From contig NZ_JAZDRJ010000005.1 in assembly GCF_047501535.1 (NCBI RefSeq), forward strand, positions 62,001-126,000: a DNA stretch of 64,000 nt, written 5' to 3'. Under the pieces are notes generated by a model. That model was given only the letters and a program-made list of their open reading frames with translations. It had not been told where the DNA came from and made no database searches. The DNA is from Yanghanlia sp047501535. Lineage in GTDB: Bacteria; Pseudomonadota; Gammaproteobacteria; Burkholderiales; Burkholderiaceae_B. A program made the position numbers and the translations under genes. Shown piece by piece: positions 36,359 to 44,822 of the stretch. Every line of letters begins with the position of its first letter. Positions within the stretch are counted from its first letter, which is position 1.

Positions 36359-37582
36359 TTAGAGCGTGCACCCTGTCTTTTCAACAGGCGGAGTGATATC
36401 TGCACCCTTGAAATTATGGATTTCGGTGAGTGAACGAATGCCATCGGCACTCATTGGACCAGCACGCCCCCAGGTCGGGCCGACCAGTGCTTGGTTGTCA
36501 CCCACGCGGAAGGTGCGCTCGCTTGCAGCAGGTGAGTCGATTGTCAGGCCAACCAAGGCCTTCGCGACATCCTTAGGCTCAGCGCTACCAGCTTTTTCAA
36601 TCGCGGCTTTAACTGCGTAGACGGCAGAATATGCGCCTTCAGCGTTATAGCTTGGTGGCGTCTTGTAACGCTCGCGGTAATCGTTGACGAACTTGGTATT
36701 ACGCTCGGAATCGTGGCTTTCATACCAGTAGCGGGTTCCCAACCACACGCCCTCGGGCATCTGGTCACCCAGGGCTGCCAACGCTTCGGTTGCAGCGCCA
36801 ACGGTGAACATCAACTCGTAGCCTTGGTTGAAAAAGTTCAGGTTGTGCGCTTGGCGGATGAAGTTAACCAGGTCGCCGCCCCACACGGAGATCAGAATAC
36901 CGTCGGGCTTCTGTTCCATGATGTTATTGATGAAGGGGGTGAAATCTTCCGCACCGAACCGAGGGAAAGCAGTTTCCTTCATCATTTCGGCATCGGGCGC
37001 GAGCTCCTTCATGTTCTCACTGAAGATTTCCCAGGACTCATGGCCGAAGGCGTAATCGGGGCCAATGGTGGTCCAGCGCTTAGCATCCAGCTTAGACGCA
37101 ATTTCGGCCGCGGCACGCATATTCTGCGACTCGTTCACCGAAACACGGAAGCTGTACTCATTGCAGAGCTTGCCAGTTGCGTGTGGCGTAGCCGCGTGAG
37201 TAATGATGAGCGGAGTTTCCAGTTCTGGCAGCACAGGTACCAGGCCCAGAGCCACGCCTGAGCTGTCCAGCCCGATCAGTGCGCTGACGCCGTCTTGATA
37301 CACGAGTTTGCGAGCGGCTTGAATGCCGGTAGCAGCACGGCCTTGATCGTCTTCCATCAACAGGTTCAGGGGACGCCCGAGTACACCGCCCTGCTCGTTG
37401 ATTTCGTCAATCGCCATTTGCAGCCCTTGCGATGCGAATTCGCCGTAGCTTGCAGCGCTACCGGAGAGAATGTACAGCCCCCCGAGTTTGATGGGCTTGT
37501 CGTTAGCGGAGGCTAGGCCCGATGCCATTGCCCCAGCTGTCGCAACGGCTAGCAACAAAGACTTCAGTCGATATGATCTCAT
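36359..37582 (-). CDS. Periplasmic binding protein of the Liv-type ABC transporter
   Basis: An exported type I periplasmic binding protein of 407 residues. The signal peptide ends near ASA, then IKLGGLYILSGSAASYGEFASQGLQMAIDEINEQGG, which is the AmiC/LivK-family start. Longer than LivK itself (about 370), it is closer to the amide, urea and aromatic-acid binding branch. The ligand is unknown. It leads the livHMGF genes. A 15-bp palindrome lies about 140 bases upstream. Confidence 0.9.
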   Translation of the reverse strand: MRSYRLKSLLLAVATAGAMASGLASANDKPIKLGGLYILSGSAASYGEFASQGLQMAIDEINEQGGVLGRPLNLLMEDDQGRAATGIQAARKLVYQDGVSALIGLDSSGVALGLVPVLPELETPLIITHAATPHATGKLCNEYSFRVSVNESQNMRAAAEIASKLDAKRWTTIGPDYAFGHESWEIFSENMKELAPDAEMMKETAFPRFGAEDFTPFINNIMEQKPDGILISVWGGDLVNFIRQAHNLNFFNQGYELMFTVGAATEALAALGDQMPEGVWLGTRYWYESHDSERNTKFVNDYRERYKTPPSYNAEGAYSAVYAVKAAIEKAGSAEPKDVAKALVGLTIDSPAASERTFRVGDNQALVGPTWGRAGPMSADGIRSLTEIHNFKGADITPPVEKTGCTL

Positions 37583-37719
37583 TTAATGTCTCCTGAGCGT
37601 CAGCCTATCAGAGATGATCTTTGGTAAGTTGACGGTTTTACTGAATGAACTGTTTGGGAAGCCCAGTACAGATCGGTAAACGCGATATAACTACTCTCTC
37701 GAGTTACCGCATTGAAAAG

Positions 37720-37734
37720 GTTCGTATTACGAAC
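37720..37734. promoter_or_regulatory. Palindromic operator candidate upstream of the Liv-type operon
   Basis: GTTCGTATTACGAAC is a perfect palindrome with 7-base arms, and its inner part fits the T-N11-A pattern of LysR-type regulators. Flanking A4 and T4 tracts extend the symmetry. A second perfect palindrome (GATTCTAGAATC) lies at 37763-37774. Both are in the 244-base gap between the Bug gene and the Liv binding-protein gene. The LysR protein encoded at 40671 is the obvious candidate binder. Confidence 0.45.
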
Positions 37735-37826
37735 TTTTATTCTTGGTTAGAACCCGAAACATGATTCTAGAATCCCTGCTTAGCGGTCTCAAGAAGGGTA
37801 AACCCGATCCAAAATCCAGAGCCTAT

Positions 37827-38798
37827 TTAAAGTTTTTCGATGTTGTTGGTCTCAACAACTTTACGCCAACGTGCCACCTCGTCTTTAATATGTTGAGCGA
37901 ACTCTTCTGGCGTATCCCCCACGGGGCGCGCGCCCAGGGCTTCCAGACGCGCAACGACCTCTTCTTCCTTGAGAATTTCCACAATGGACTCATTGAGGAG
38001 GGAAACAACTTCTTCAGGTGTGTTGGCCGGTGCTAATACGCCGAACCAAGATGTCACCTCATAGCCGCTCACCCCTTGCTCAGCAACGGTTGGGATATTC
38101 CCAAAACTCGGCCAACGTTCCTTGGTCGTCACGGCGATGCCTTGAACATTGCCAGACTCAATATGCGCTGCAGACGACGGCAGATTGTCAAACGCAATGG
38201 GGATCTGCCCACCAATGACGTCAGTCAGCATTGGCCCACCCCCTTGATACGGAACATGGACAATATCGATACCCGTCAGGGCTTTAAGCAGTTCGCCCGC
38301 CATATGCGGACTGCCACCCATGCTGGTAGAACCAAAGCTCAGCACGCCTGGGTTCTCCTTGGCATAGGAGACCATCTCGTTAAAGTTGCTGAACGGCGCG
38401 TCCTTGGAAGCAACCAATACGTTGGGCGTATTTGCCACCCGGACGACTGGCGAGAAATCAGTTATCGAGTCGTACGCCAGCTCCTTGTAAAGCGCTTCGT
38501 TAATCCCATGGGAGTTGATTGTTCCCATTAACAAGGTGTAGCCATCCGGCTTTGAGCGCGCCACAGCTCGTGAGCCGATTTGCGCGCCAGCTCCGGGGCG
38601 ATTCTCCACGACAAAACTCTGACCGAGTTTTTCACTCAAGCGGGCGGATACCAGGCGAGCCAGCACATCAGTGGTGCCACCAGGCGGATAAGGCACCACC
38701 ATCGTCACGGCTTTCTCCGGATAACTGGCCTGTGCAGCGACATGCCCACCCGCCATCACTCCGATACTTAATGCCAAGCAAATCCATTTTGCACGCAT
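37827..38798 (-). CDS. Bug/TctC-family periplasmic solute-binding protein (catabolic cluster)
   Basis: An extracytoplasmic binding protein of about 323 residues. The signal peptide (MRAKWICLALSIGVMAGGHVAAQA) is followed by YPEKAVTMVVPYPPGGTTDVLAR and FVVENRPGAGAQIG, both diagnostic of the Bug family. AGGAGACAAAAC precedes the ATG at 38798, while the longer ORF to 38924 overlaps the upstream gene. No TctAB genes lie nearby. It sits between the AtuA-like pair and the Liv transporter, so the cluster has two binding proteins of different families. Confidence 0.9.
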   Translation of the reverse strand: MRAKWICLALSIGVMAGGHVAAQASYPEKAVTMVVPYPPGGTTDVLARLVSARLSEKLGQSFVVENRPGAGAQIGSRAVARSKPDGYTLLMGTINSHGINEALYKELAYDSITDFSPVVRVANTPNVLVASKDAPFSNFNEMVSYAKENPGVLSFGSTSMGGSPHMAGELLKALTGIDIVHVPYQGGGPMLTDVIGGQIPIAFDNLPSSAAHIESGNVQGIAVTTKERWPSFGNIPTVAEQGVSGYEVTSWFGVLAPANTPEEVVSLLNESIVEILKEEEVVARLEALGARPVGDTPEEFAQHIKDEVARWRKVVETNNIEKL

Positions 38799-38809
38799 GT
38801 TTTGTCTCC

Positions 38810-39172
38810 TCAAATGTTCTGTACAGTGGATAGTCCACGCAATTTCGCCCGCATGGAATCCGGTACCTCGACCGTGAACCCCAATATGGCTGATGACAAC
38901 GCCTTTCCATAGTTGTCGAGGCATAAGCTACGCGACACGCCGCCGCCCAACGCACCATGCGCCACGAAATTCAGCGCATGAATGGCTTCGACTTCGTAAC
39001 GAATAACCTTTCCTTTGATGGCGTCACGGTGAAACGCTTTGAATCGTTCCGCCGTTAATTGCGCTCTCAAAAGCTCATAGAACTCCGGCTCGTAGGCGAA
39101 CACAGCGATATTTGAGGTGTTTCCCTTGTCCCCGGAGCGAGTGTGTGCCAGATGCTGCAGTTGTACTCGCAT
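38810..39172 (-). CDS. AtuA C-terminal-like protein (small half of split AtuA)
   Basis: A cytoplasmic protein of about 120 residues. It matches the AtuA-related ferredoxin-fold domain: LQHLAHTRSGDKGNTSNIAVFAY at the start and FVAHGALGGGVSRSLCLDNYGKALS in the middle. In acyclic-terpene-utilisation AtuA this domain is fused behind the DUF1446 domain; here it is a separate gene whose ATG is 2 bases from the stop of the DUF1446 gene. The start is ATG 39172; a TTG at 39178 is also possible. Confidence 0.82.
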   Translation of the reverse strand: MRVQLQHLAHTRSGDKGNTSNIAVFAYEPEFYELLRAQLTAERFKAFHRDAIKGKVIRYEVEAIHALNFVAHGALGGGVSRSLCLDNYGKALSSAILGFTVEVPDSMRAKLRGLSTVQNI

Positions 39173-39174
39173 AA

Positions 39175-40530
39175 TCAACTCTCAAAATAATGAACGTGCG
39201 CCTTCACATGCTCACGCGGAACCAATGCAGACCACACACCAATCACCTCTCGTGTGCGATCCTGATGGGGTACGCGCTTGCCTGTCTGAGCCACACCGGA
39301 GACCGCCATGCCGTCTACTTCGCGCCCCACTTTCATGGCTTCCTCTCGCGTTTTAGTACGAGCTGCGACCCGGACTGCTACCTCGTAAGGTTCAGGCGCA
39401 TCCGTCGGTGTCGCATCGCCATGTATGGCGTTCATCCCCAGAAAATCGATACGAATCTCTTCTGCATCCAGCTTCACAATGCGAAACCGCTCTTCCAGTA
39501 TGCGTTTCGCCAACCGAGCGCGACGCAAAGCGCCTGGCCCTGCGTAAAAGAACATATCTTCACCAATATGCCCTTCAGTACATCCCATCGATACTTTCAA
39601 GGTAGATGTGCGCGGCTTGCCCCGCAGGTTAGAGACCTTCACTTGATCAGGCCCCACTTCTTCAATATTTACGGAAGTGAAATCCACGACCACATCGGGG
39701 GTGATGTAATTTGCAGGGTCATGTACCTCGTACAGGAGCTGCTCTTTCACAGTGCGCACATTCACGGTACCCCCTGTGCCCTCAGCTTTTGTCAGGATGG
39801 CTGAACCGTCCGCGCTGACTTCCGCAATTGGAAAGCCGAAATTCCAAGGTTCATCGACATCCTTAAAGCCGGGGTCGGCGAAATAGCCGCCTGTCACCTG
39901 GGCACCGCACTCTAATAGATGCCCCAGGCCACTACCCGCGCCTAACCGCTCGTAGTCGGACGCCTCCCAGCCGAATTCATGCATCATCGGTGCCATGAAG
40001 ATAGATGGGTCGGCAACTCTGCCCGTGATAACGATCTGAGCGCCGTTCTTTAGGGCTTCGACGATGGGTTCAGCTCCCATATAGGCTTCCGCCGAGATCA
40101 GGGTATCAGCCAAGCTCGATGTGGGCTGGCCATTCTCCAAAATGGTGTCAGTCAGCTCAAGAACGCGGTCGGTGATCAAGCTGCCAGTAACCGCTGCCAC
40201 TTTGACACCGGTCACGCCCATTTCTCGTAGAAGTTCAGTAACCCGCTGTGCAGCGCCCTTGGGGTTAATCCAGCCCTGATTGGAAATGATCCGAATGCCC
40301 TGCTCAACACAGGCTGGCAAAACGGCGCGCATCCTATCTTCAAGATAGGTGTCATAACCGGGAAAGCAGGGATCTCGCCGGCTGCGTACCTGGGCAGCGG
40401 ATACCGTAGCTTCAGCCATGGTCTCAAAGCATAGGTAATCCAGCTTCCCGCGTTCCGCGTTGATCACCGCCGGCTCTACTCGGTCTCCCCACCATGCTGA
40501 TCCGGACCCGATGCGTATCGTTCTAGTCAT
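39175..40530 (-). CDS. AtuA/DUF1446-family protein (large half of split AtuA)
   Basis: A cytoplasmic protein of about 451 residues in the acyclic terpene utilisation AtuA family (DUF1446). It starts TIRIGSGSAWWGDRVEPA, and shows GKLDYLCFETMAEATVS, ISNQGWINPKGAA, ITGRVADPSIFMAPM and GCTEGHIGEDMFFYAGPGA. The family is needed for growth on citronellol- and geraniol-type compounds in Pseudomonas, with no agreed reaction. ATG 40530 fits the family start better than ATG 40548. It leads the catabolic transcript, behind a terminator that separates it from lysR. The carboxylase in the same cluster parallels the geranyl-CoA carboxylase of atu operons, but it belongs to a different carboxyltransferase class. 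Confidence 0.85.
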   Translation of the reverse strand: MTRTIRIGSGSAWWGDRVEPAVINAERGKLDYLCFETMAEATVSAAQVRSRRDPCFPGYDTYLEDRMRAVLPACVEQGIRIISNQGWINPKGAAQRVTELLREMGVTGVKVAAVTGSLITDRVLELTDTILENGQPTSSLADTLISAEAYMGAEPIVEALKNGAQIVITGRVADPSIFMAPMMHEFGWEASDYERLGAGSGLGHLLECGAQVTGGYFADPGFKDVDEPWNFGFPIAEVSADGSAILTKAEGTGGTVNVRTVKEQLLYEVHDPANYITPDVVVDFTSVNIEEVGPDQVKVSNLRGKPRTSTLKVSMGCTEGHIGEDMFFYAGPGALRRARLAKRILEERFRIVKLDAEEIRIDFLGMNAIHGDATPTDAPEPYEVAVRVAARTKTREEAMKVGREVDGMAVSGVAQTGKRVPHQDRTREVIGVWSALVPREHVKAHVHYFES

Positions 40531-40603
40531 TAGTAGTTGTCCCCTCATGTTTTGCGCTGAAGTCTACTGATAGAAGTTACAAGCCGCCAGTAGCAAAACG
40601 AAC

Positions 40604-40634
40604 AAAGGTCTGTGAATTATTTTCACAGACCTTT
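40604..40634 (-). terminator. Hairpin terminator between lysR and the AtuA-like operon
   Basis: A 13-bp perfect stem (40604-40616 with 40622-40634) with a 5-base loop lies 37 bases after the lysR stop. On the minus strand a T-rich stretch follows. It should stop most lysR transcripts, so the AtuA genes need their own promoter. Confidence 0.82.
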
Positions 40635-40670
40635 GGGAAATGATACAAATGACGACCTCAATGGGCCGTA

Positions 40671-41561
40671 TTATTCGGAGAAATTTTCTTTCAGAAAGTC
40701 GATGACTGCGCGCACCCGGGGAGCGATTGAACGGCCCTTGAGGTATAAGAGATAGAAGCGATCCTCTTCAGAAAAGTCCTGATATTCCCGCAAAAGCGGA
40801 ATCAGAGCGCCCTTTTCCAGGTCAGATTTCAAATGAAACTCGGCGAGCCGAACCACTCCCAGACCATTCAACGCCATCGTGCGCAGCAGTTCACCCTGGT
40901 TGCAACCTATATAGTTAGGCGCATCGACAGTGGTGAGCTCTCCGTCCTCAACAAACGTCCACATATTCCACTGGGTGCGGATTGTGAAGTTCAAGCAGCG
41001 ATGATTCAGAAGTTCTTGGGGTTTCTGGGGCGTCCCGTATTTGCGCAAATACTCGGGCGCGGCCGCAATCACCCAAGGCCGCCTCATTAAGGGCAAACCG
41101 ACCAAAGAGAGTTCAGTAGGGCGACCACTATGCACGGCGAGGTCAATGCCCTGCCTGATAAAGTCGCCCCGCTCGGTGTCCAGCAAAAAGTCGATCCGTA
41201 ACTGCGGGTGTCGTTCCAGCAGCGCGGGGAGTTTCGGCACAATCAAATACTTGGCAGTCGTGAGCGCAGTATGGATCCGCACCGTGCCAGAAACTCCGGC
41301 CTTCGGGTTGGCAACCGCGTTCTCAGCCTCTTCCATGGCATCGACGACATGCTGTCCAGACTCCCTCAGAATCTCACCTTCCTGAGTGATGCGGATCATG
41401 CCCCCAAGTCGCTCAAACAAACGCACATTCAAGCGCTGTTCCAGGCGCGCGATCACCTTGCTCACCGCAGAGGGCGACATCCCCAGCGTCCTGGCCGCCG
41501 CTGAAAAGCTGCCGTCTTTAACAACTCTCAGAAAGACGACCAGTTCGTCAAAGCTGCTCAT
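40671..41561 (-). CDS. LysR-family transcriptional regulator
   Basis: A 296-residue LysR regulator. The winged helix-turn-helix is at residues ~18-60 (SFSAAARTLGMSPSAVSKVIARLEQRLNVRLF), followed by a type 2 periplasmic-fold effector domain. It lies on the same strand as the catabolic genes, not divergent from them, and starts 7 bases after the dnaJ stop, so part of its expression may come from read-through of the heat-shock operon. It probably controls the AtuA-Bug-Liv-carboxylase cluster. Confidence 0.93.
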   Translation of the reverse strand: MSSFDELVVFLRVVKDGSFSAAARTLGMSPSAVSKVIARLEQRLNVRLFERLGGMIRITQEGEILRESGQHVVDAMEEAENAVANPKAGVSGTVRIHTALTTAKYLIVPKLPALLERHPQLRIDFLLDTERGDFIRQGIDLAVHSGRPTELSLVGLPLMRRPWVIAAAPEYLRKYGTPQKPQELLNHRCLNFTIRTQWNMWTFVEDGELTTVDAPNYIGCNQGELLRTMALNGLGVVRLAEFHLKSDLEKGALIPLLREYQDFSEEDRFYLLYLKGRSIAPRVRAVIDFLKENFSE

Positions 41562-41568
41562 GCGTTAA

Positions 41569-42696
41569 TCAGGAAAAGAAGTTCTTTACCCGATCACGCC
41601 ATGACTGGCTGTTGGGCGAGTGCTTTTCCCCGCCTTGCTGCAACGACGCCTCGAACTGGCGCAGGATTTTCTTCTGCTCTTCGTTCAAGCGCACGGGCGT
41701 TTCGACTGACACGTGGCAGTAGAGGTCGCCGGGGTAGCTGGAGCGTACGCCGCGTATGCCCTTGCCGCGCAAGCGGAACGTCTTGCCGGTCTGCGTGCCT
41801 TCGGGGATGGTGATGGCGCCACGCCCGGTAAGCGTCGGGACTTCCAACTCGCCACCCAGTGCTGCGGTGGTGAAGGGGATGGTCAACTCGCAATGCAGAT
41901 CGTCACCATCGCGCTGGAAAATACCGTGCTGCTTAAGGTGAATTTCGACATAAAGGTCGCCCGGAGGCCCGCCATTGACGCCCGGTTCGCCGTTGCCGGC
42001 CGAGCGGATGCGCATGCCGTCGTCGATCCCGGCGGGAATTTTCACCTGCAGTGTTTTGTTGCGACGCACACGCCCCACCCCGTCGCAGGAGGTGCAGGGG
42101 TCGGTAATTTCTTTCCCCGTACCATGGCAGGTTGGGCAATTCTGCTGCACGCTGAAAAAGCCTTGCTGCATGCGCACCACCCCAGCGCCGTCACACGTAT
42201 GACACGTGCGGGGCTGAGTGCCGGGCTTGGCGCCATTCCCATGACAGACGTCGCAGCTTTCCCAACTGGGCACCCTGATTTCCGTATCGAAACCATTGGC
42301 GGCCTGTTCCAGGGAAATGTCCAGCGTGTATTTGAGATCGGCTCCACGATACATCTGCGGACCACCGCCGCGACGGCCTGCCGCACCGAAGATTTCTCCG
42401 AAAATATCGCCGAACGCATCTGCAAAACCTGCTGCGCCACCGCCCATACCGCCGCCCATGCCGGCATTGGGATCAACCCCCGCATGGCCGAAACGGTCGT
42501 AAGCCGCACGCTTTTGATCGTCGGACAACATCTCGTAGGCTTCTTTAGCCTCCTTGAACTTTTCCTCGGCTTCTTTGCTATCCGGATTGCGGTCCGGATG
42601 GTATTTCATAGCCAGTTTTCGATAAGCCTTCTTGATCTCATCGTCGGAGGCGTTCTTCGCTACCCCCAATATCTCGTAGTAATCGCGTTTTGCCAT
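41569..42696 (-). CDS. dnaJ: Chaperone DnaJ
   Basis: The Hsp40 co-chaperone, 375 residues, that delivers clients to DnaK and stimulates its ATPase. The J domain (residues 1-70) has YHPDRN; a Gly/Phe-rich linker follows. Four zinc-finger repeats are intact (CDVCHGNG, CHTCDGAG, CPTCHGTG, CTSCDGVG). The C-terminal substrate domain is complete. It follows dnaK with a 127-base gap that holds a stable hairpin. No cbpA-like truncation is seen. Confidence 0.97.
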   Translation of the reverse strand: MAKRDYYEILGVAKNASDDEIKKAYRKLAMKYHPDRNPDSKEAEEKFKEAKEAYEMLSDDQKRAAYDRFGHAGVDPNAGMGGGMGGGAAGFADAFGDIFGEIFGAAGRRGGGPQMYRGADLKYTLDISLEQAANGFDTEIRVPSWESCDVCHGNGAKPGTQPRTCHTCDGAGVVRMQQGFFSVQQNCPTCHGTGKEITDPCTSCDGVGRVRRNKTLQVKIPAGIDDGMRIRSAGNGEPGVNGGPPGDLYVEIHLKQHGIFQRDGDDLHCELTIPFTTAALGGELEVPTLTGRGAITIPEGTQTGKTFRLRGKGIRGVRSSYPGDLYCHVSVETPVRLNEEQKKILRQFEASLQQGGEKHSPNSQSWRDRVKNFFS

Positions 42697-42741
42697 GTGT
42701 ATTGCTTGCGTCTGTGACGTGCTCCGTGTCTGAACGGGAAC

Positions 42742-42775
42742 GCCCGGTTTCCGGAAAACAGGCCAGAAACCGGGC
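42742..42775 (-). other. Stable hairpin in the dnaK-dnaJ gap
   Basis: GCCCGGTTTC (42742-42751) pairs perfectly with GAAACCGGGC (42766-42775). The T tract is poor on the minus strand, so it is more likely an mRNA processing or stability element, or a partial terminator that lowers dnaJ relative to dnaK. Confidence 0.55.
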
Positions 42776-42823
42776 TTTAGGAAGCCTCTGTATCAGAGGT
42801 TCACTAGGCGACTCACAAACCTC

Positions 42824-44737
42824 TTAGTCGCGCTTCACTTCCTTGAAGTCCGCATCCACGATGTCGTCGTCAGCCGGACGGGCATCGGCCTGGCCTTCCT
42901 GAGCCGCCTGGGCCTGCATGTCTGCGTACATTTTCTCGCCGAGCTTCTGGGAGGCCGTGCTCAAGGCTTCCACCTTGGCGTCGATCTGCGCCTTGTCGCC
43001 CGACTGAATGGCTTCTTCAAGTTCCTTGAGAGCCGCTTCAATCGCTTCCTTCTCGGACTCTTCCAGCTTGTCGCCGTAATCGGTCAGCGACTTGCGGGTA
43101 GAGTGAACCAACGCATCGGCCTGGTTGCGGGCCTGTGCCAGTTCGGCAACGCGGCGGTCTTCCTCGGCGTTGACCTCGGCGTCCTTGACCATGCGCTCGA
43201 TCTCTTCTTCGCTCAGACCGGAGTTTGCCTTAATGGTGATCTTGTTTTCCTTACCAGTGCCCTTATCCTTGGCGGACACATGCAGAATGCCGTTGGCGTC
43301 GATGTCAAAGGTGACTTCGATCTGCGGGGTACCACGTGCTGCGGGCGGAATCCCTTCGAGGTTGAACTCACCCAGCGCCTTGTTGGCGGCTGCGATCTCG
43401 CGCTCGCCCTGGAACACCTTGATGGTTACGGCGGGCTGGTTGTCGTCAGCCGTGGAGAACACCTGCGAGAACCGAGTAGGAATCGTGGTGTTCTTCTTAA
43501 TCATCTTGGTCATCACGCCGCCCAGGGTTTCAATACCCAGGGAAAGCGGGGTGACGTCCAGCAGCAGAACGTCCTTGCGGTCGCCCGACAGTACGGAACC
43601 CTGAATGGCGGCACCAGCGGCGACGGCCTCGTCGGGGTTGACGTCTTTACGCGGTTCACGGCCAAAGAACTCCTTGACCTTCTCCTGTACCTTGGGCATG
43701 CGGGTCATGCCGCCCACGAGAATCACGTCGTCAATGTCGCTGGCCTTAATGCCGGCATCCTTGATGGCCACGCGGCAAGGCTCAATGGTGCGCTCGATCA
43801 GGTCTTCCACCAGGGCTTCCAGCTTGGCACGCGTGATCTTGAGGTTCAAGTGCTTGGGGCCGCTGGCGTCTGCCGTGATGTAGGGCAGGTTGATTTCTGT
43901 CTGCTGAGTGGAGGACAGTTCGATCTTGGCTTTTTCAGCCGCTTCCTTCAGACGCTGCAGAGCCAGAACGTCCTTAGACAGGTCGACGCCGCTGTCTTTC
44001 TTGAACTCACCAATGATGTAGTCAATGATGCGCTGGTCGAAGTCTTCACCACCCAAGAAGGTGTCACCGTTGGTGGACAGCACTTCAAACTGCTTCTCGC
44101 CATCGAGATCGGCGATTTCAATAATGGAAACGTCGAACGTACCGCCGCCCAAGTCGTATACAGCAATCTTGCGATCGCCCTTCTCGGACTTATCCAGGCC
44201 GAACGCCAAAGCGGCGGCCGTGGGCTCGTTAATGATGCGCTTGACTTCCAGGCCGGCGATGCGGCCTGCGTCCTTGGTCGCCTGACGCTGGCTATCGTTA
44301 AAGTAGGCGGGCACCGTGATCACGGCTTCCGTCACTTCCTCGCCCAGGTAGTCCTCGGCGGTTTTCTTCATTTTTCGCAGCACGTCGGCAGAGACCTGCG
44401 GGGCGGCCATCTGCTTGCCTTGCGCTTCCACCCAGGCGTCGCCATTCTCAGCCTTGATGATTTTGTAGGGCATCAGCTCGATGTCCTTTTGCACCGCTTT
44501 CTCGTCGAACTTGCGACCGATCAAGCGTTTGACTGCAAACAGCGTGTTGGCAGGGTTGGTCACTGCCTGGCGCTTGGCCGGCGCGCCGACCAACACTTCG
44601 CCGTCGGGCATATAGGCCACGATGGAAGGCGTAGTGCGCGTACCTTCTGCGTTTTCAATGATCTTGACACTGCTGCCTTCCATAACGGAGACACAGCTGT
44701 TAGTCGTGCCAAGGTCGATACCGATGATTTTTCCCAT
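42824..44737 (-). CDS. dnaK: Chaperone DnaK (Hsp70)
   Basis: The ATP-dependent Hsp70 chaperone, 637 residues. The N-terminal nucleotide-binding domain begins GKIIGIDLGTTNSCV and has YDLGGGTFDVSIIEI and VILVGGMTRMP. The substrate-binding domain with LLLDVTPLSLGIETLGG follows, and the lid ends in the acidic tail DDDIVDADFKEV. A sigma-32 promoter match lies just upstream, overlapping the grpE end. It is a standard grpE-dnaK-dnaJ arrangement. Confidence 0.98.
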   Translation of the reverse strand: MGKIIGIDLGTTNSCVSVMEGSSVKIIENAEGTRTTPSIVAYMPDGEVLVGAPAKRQAVTNPANTLFAVKRLIGRKFDEKAVQKDIELMPYKIIKAENGDAWVEAQGKQMAAPQVSADVLRKMKKTAEDYLGEEVTEAVITVPAYFNDSQRQATKDAGRIAGLEVKRIINEPTAAALAFGLDKSEKGDRKIAVYDLGGGTFDVSIIEIADLDGEKQFEVLSTNGDTFLGGEDFDQRIIDYIIGEFKKDSGVDLSKDVLALQRLKEAAEKAKIELSSTQQTEINLPYITADASGPKHLNLKITRAKLEALVEDLIERTIEPCRVAIKDAGIKASDIDDVILVGGMTRMPKVQEKVKEFFGREPRKDVNPDEAVAAGAAIQGSVLSGDRKDVLLLDVTPLSLGIETLGGVMTKMIKKNTTIPTRFSQVFSTADDNQPAVTIKVFQGEREIAAANKALGEFNLEGIPPAARGTPQIEVTFDIDANGILHVSAKDKGTGKENKITIKANSGLSEEEIERMVKDAEVNAEEDRRVAELAQARNQADALVHSTRKSLTDYGDKLEESEKEAIEAALKELEEAIQSGDKAQIDAKVEALSTASQKLGEKMYADMQAQAAQEGQADARPADDDIVDADFKEVKRD

Positions 44738-44796
44738 GATTCGTGATCCTGCGAAAAGAATAGATAAATTCGTTAATACTGTGGATGATTAGCTAA

Positions 44797-44822
44797 CTGG
44801 GGACGATTTCGCCGTTTTCAAG
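44797..44822 (-). promoter_or_regulatory. Heat-shock (sigma-32) promoter of dnaK
   Basis: On the minus strand CTTGAAA (44822-44816) and CCCCAG (44802-44797) are 13 bases apart, close to the E. coli sigma-32 consensus of CTTGAAA and CCCCAT. The -35 element overlaps the grpE stop codon. Transcription would start about 55 bases before dnaK. Confidence 0.8.

Noticed and set aside
43103..44746. 547-codon open frame opposite dnaK
   Set aside because: It lies entirely antisense to a certain gene in the usual mirror frame of GC-rich DNA, with no ribosome-binding site and no family resemblance.
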